Assembly: GCA_022315425.1 (NCBI GenBank)
Contig: JAIUPT010000041.1
Span: forward strand, 1,674,001-1,738,000
Source: Pseudevernia furfuracea
Lineage: Eukaryota > Ascomycota > Lecanoromycetes > Lecanorales > Parmeliaceae
Length of the DNA: 64,000 nucleotides
Reading direction: 5' to 3'
A program made the translations under genes and the position numbers. Under the pieces are notes generated by a model. The model saw only the letters and a list, made by a program, of their open reading frames with translations. It ran no database searches and was not told the origin of the DNA. Position 1 is the stretch's first letter. Every line of letters starts with the position of its first letter. Shown piece by piece: positions 61,523 through 64,000 of the stretch.

Positions 61523-61654
61523 TGTTAAAATATAGATATATGAAACACCTGATTGAGTTGTATAACTAGTACAGTAGATCGCTACATATAAAATTCACCA
61601 AGTCTGAACGCCGGGTTGGTACCGTGAAAAGTCACCTCGACTAGAATTTTGACA
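61523..61654 (-). repeat. Copia-II 5' LTR
   Basis: 132 bp. Its inner end (61523) abuts the primer-binding site and its outer end abuts the cttcg duplication. Confidence 0.9.
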
Positions 61655-64000
61655 CTTCGGGTCGAGTCGTCAGCTCAATCGAAATCGATGTATTCGATGA
61701 GGACTTGAAGAGATTCTTTGTACACGAGTTCGTAGTGTATCGTGTCTCTAAGATATCAAAAGATTCGAATCACTGCATTTCAGTGTGTCTGAGTCGAATT
61801 AACTAAATAGCGACTAACAAGAGAGACAGCATAGACGATATCAAAACGAGTTTTTAATATGACATATATGAGGAATCTCACGACAGATTAATAGTTCTCG
61901 CATAGCTTTCTCGAGATAACATAGTTCTCTTTCGCAGATTGTAGTTTACGACTGATTTTCAGAGGCGTAGAGACTGAATTAAGACTTCAATAGTTAAAAT
62001 GCTTTAAGAAACGAGTGACATAGACTGCTTGTCTCAGGCGAAGAATATCGACGATACGATTCCTTTTGACGATCATGTCTAAATAATAGACGTAAGGTCC
62101 CAAGTCGAACATGTGAAACTTGTTATTGAGAATCTCTTTGATGCGCTGAATGTCGATTTTACTAAGGTCGATAATTAATATATTATTCATATAGAGAGCT
62201 ACAATAATACTCTTCTTGACGTTTATAAAGACACTCTCGTTCGATTCGATGAATATTAATTCGAATTTCTTTATATACTTCGAGAAGTACTAATATCAAA
62301 TTCTAAAGAATTACTTGAGTTCATAGAGAATCTTATTTAGCTTACAAACTTTAATGTCGTCCTTGCTGAAATCATCGAACTGTCGCATATAAATCGTCTC
62401 TTAAACGTTATCGTAGAGAAAGACGATTTTAACGTTTATTTGTTTTACGTCTTAGTTTAAAATCGCTGTCAGGGCAAAGATCGTCTTATAATTCATAAAC
62501 TTAATCACTGAGACGAACGTGTTATAATAGTCACGATTCTTCTGCTGTTCGAATGCTCGAATCACTTAACGAGTCTTATAACGAGTGACTTTCTTAGCGA
62601 GATCTCGCTTCACGATGTAGATTCAACGACCTCTCAGAATATAAGTATCTAAAGACGTCTGAATCAGATATCAAGTATTGTTGTTTATGAGAGATTTGTA
62701 TTCGTCTTGCATGGCGAGCTCTCAGTGTATGCGAGAGAGTTGATTAAAAATAATCTATTGATAGGTCGTCGACTCGAAAATATTCGACTTATTAACATGA
62801 TTCGTTAATAACGCAAAGGTCGCGAATATTCTCGAGAGAGAGTCAGGTGATAGATCTCGTAGATTCGAAATCGTAGTGTCAAAATAATCAAGAAGTACTC
62901 TTTGAATCGCACTTAACTCGAGATCTTCGCGAATTATTTCGACGATAGTGAGAGAACGAGTTATTCTTCCGACAGCTAATAATGCAGTAATTAACCGAGA
63001 GACTCGCGCGAACGCGGCCGATGATACGACTCGTACGGGGGACGAGGGCTTTAATGTAGGCGTCTGCTTTTCAGCTAATTATGAGAAATTTGATCTTGAT
63101 CTATTTATTGCAGATACAGATGCAGTCGTTGAGAGCTTTATAACAAGAATAATATCTTTCGAAATATTAGTAATACGCTATTCATTAAGTGTCTTCTCTA
63201 TAGCGAATGCTAATACATAAAGACGTTATCGCTTAATCGGGGACTCATAAACGTTCGTCTTTTCTTCGAGATTCACAATTAAGAAACGCTTCTTAACGAA
63301 GTGAACATTATTGATTCGAATAATCTTCTTCTTAATGAGGTTATATAGACGAAAAATGAACTCCCCTTCATATCTCAGAAGGACACACTTTTCGCTTTTA
63401 TTTACGAGTTTCTTTTAAATACGCTTTAACGCATAGACGATGAAATCAATCGTTCGCAGATAAGATAAAATGAGCTTTCGATGATGAAAAGTCTCAAATA
63501 ACGTTATAATGATTCGAACGTTGAAGAATCACAACATCAAATAATTAATAATGATCACGATTTCGAATTAGAAAGACTTGTTGAGCTGAGAACTTAGTAG
63601 TATAGAATACATCTTATATAACAAGATCTGCTCAAAACGTTCGATCGCTTCGTTTATTTCGAGGTTCTCAGATATAGTGAGCTCCTATCTAATTTCGCAC
63701 TAAAGAAGATAATTTAAGAAGATCTTAAACATATACTCTCTCTCATTGTCGAGACGAATACGACAAATCTTATAGTCTCGTGACTCTAGAAAGACTTTAA
63801 AACGTAAGAACATAACAAACGTTTCACTCTTATGACGAATATAATACACTTTAAAGTAGGAGATGAAATCATCTCTGAATATCACAAAGTATTTATAGTT
63901 ATTGAATTTAGTAGGAAATAGAGACTCTACGAGATCACTATAAACAAATTCGTTAGATTGCGTTTCTAACTCTATGAGATTATCATAAGAAACAGTCTTC
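61655..64000 (-). pseudogene. Copia-I copy D, continuation: RNase H/RT to integrase, runs off window
   Basis: Starts with the cttcg duplication and continues the sequence left at 47709. RT is readable at 61987-62400 (YVYYLDMIVKRNRIVDILRL), with NN in place of DD at the active site (62182-62187). The linker follows, then integrase (63700-63990, FRDDFISYFKVYYIRHKS) at the window edge. The 5' part of the element is outside the window. Confidence 0.82.

Larger units (their letters stand above)
47710..61654 (-). mobile_element. Copia family II retrotransposon, full length, interrupted by Copia-I copy E
   Basis: 3' LTR 47710-47841 and 5' LTR 61523-61654, both 132 bp and nearly identical. 5-bp target duplication cttcg at 47705-47709 and 61655-61659. 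Primer-binding site 61511-61522 (initiator tRNA-Met anticodon arm again). A purine run (gtgtgggag in element sense) precedes the 3' LTR. The LTRs start TGTCAAAATTC as in family I, but the rest differs. Removing copy E and its duplication leaves about 7.5 kb, including a roughly 1.1-kb foreign-looking island at 50911-51990. Confidence 0.9.

Noticed and set aside
9480..64000. Use of TGA as tryptophan (alternative genetic code) in the repeats
   Set aside because: The gene block uses TGG for Trp, and the same elements also have TAA/TAG at former Gln codons, so mutation explains the TGA codons.

Overview
The window looks like a scaffold from a filamentous ascomycete (Pezizomycotina). The protein genes carry short GT-AG introns of 48-65 nt with CTAAC/CTAAT-type branch sites. 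They encode fungal-type proteins, and the repeats show dense C-to-T / G-to-A decay of the RIP (repeat-induced point mutation) kind. I cannot name the species.

There are two compartments. Positions 1 to about 9480 are an ordinary gene-rich block of balanced base composition. It holds a 5'-complete RanBP1-domain/FG protein (Yrb2/RanBP3 type, minus strand, running off the left edge), a YIPF6/Yip4-type Golgi membrane protein (minus), an Ecm11-type meiotic chromosome protein (plus), an RNF216-type RBR ubiquitin ligase (minus), and a tRNA-Pro(CGG) gene at the edge of the block. The tRNA gene is the most unusual object seen. Besides a normal 30-nt intron at position 37/38, its T-arm is split by a 49-nt segment that has every mark of a spliceosomal intron (GTACGT, TACTAAC, ATAG) at position 53/54.

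From about 9480 to 64000 the sequence is an AT-rich graveyard of nested transposable elements with no intact host gene. At least two LTR-retrotransposon superfamilies are present. Ty3/Gypsy remnants with chromodomain integrases lie at 10930-14192, 20645-24780 and 42169-46428. Ty1/Copia family I has five copies, called A-E here, with LTRs of 109 or 122 bp. Copia family II has 132-bp LTRs, one solo LTR and one full copy. A 3.2-kb hAT DNA transposon sits inside the solo LTR.

The insertion history can be read from target-site duplications. Copy D of family I (46429-47709 and 61655-64000) was split by a family II element (47710-61654, TSD cttcg). That element was split in turn by copy E of family I (53566-60020, TSD aagag). 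The hAT (TSD atcgctac) entered a family II solo LTR (TSD taact). Copies B and C lie tail to tail as a roughly 6.5-kb-arm inverted repeat with a 167-bp spacer. Both Copia families carry a primer-binding site matching the anticodon arm of initiator tRNA-Met, so they probably use half-tRNA priming.

All family I copies share loss of the reverse-transcriptase and protease active-site residues. Many Trp codons have become TGA, which points to mutation at CpC as well as CpA. A few islands have escaped this decay: the LTRs and the sequence next to the 3' LTRs, the hAT ends, and a minisatellite island at about 50911-51990.
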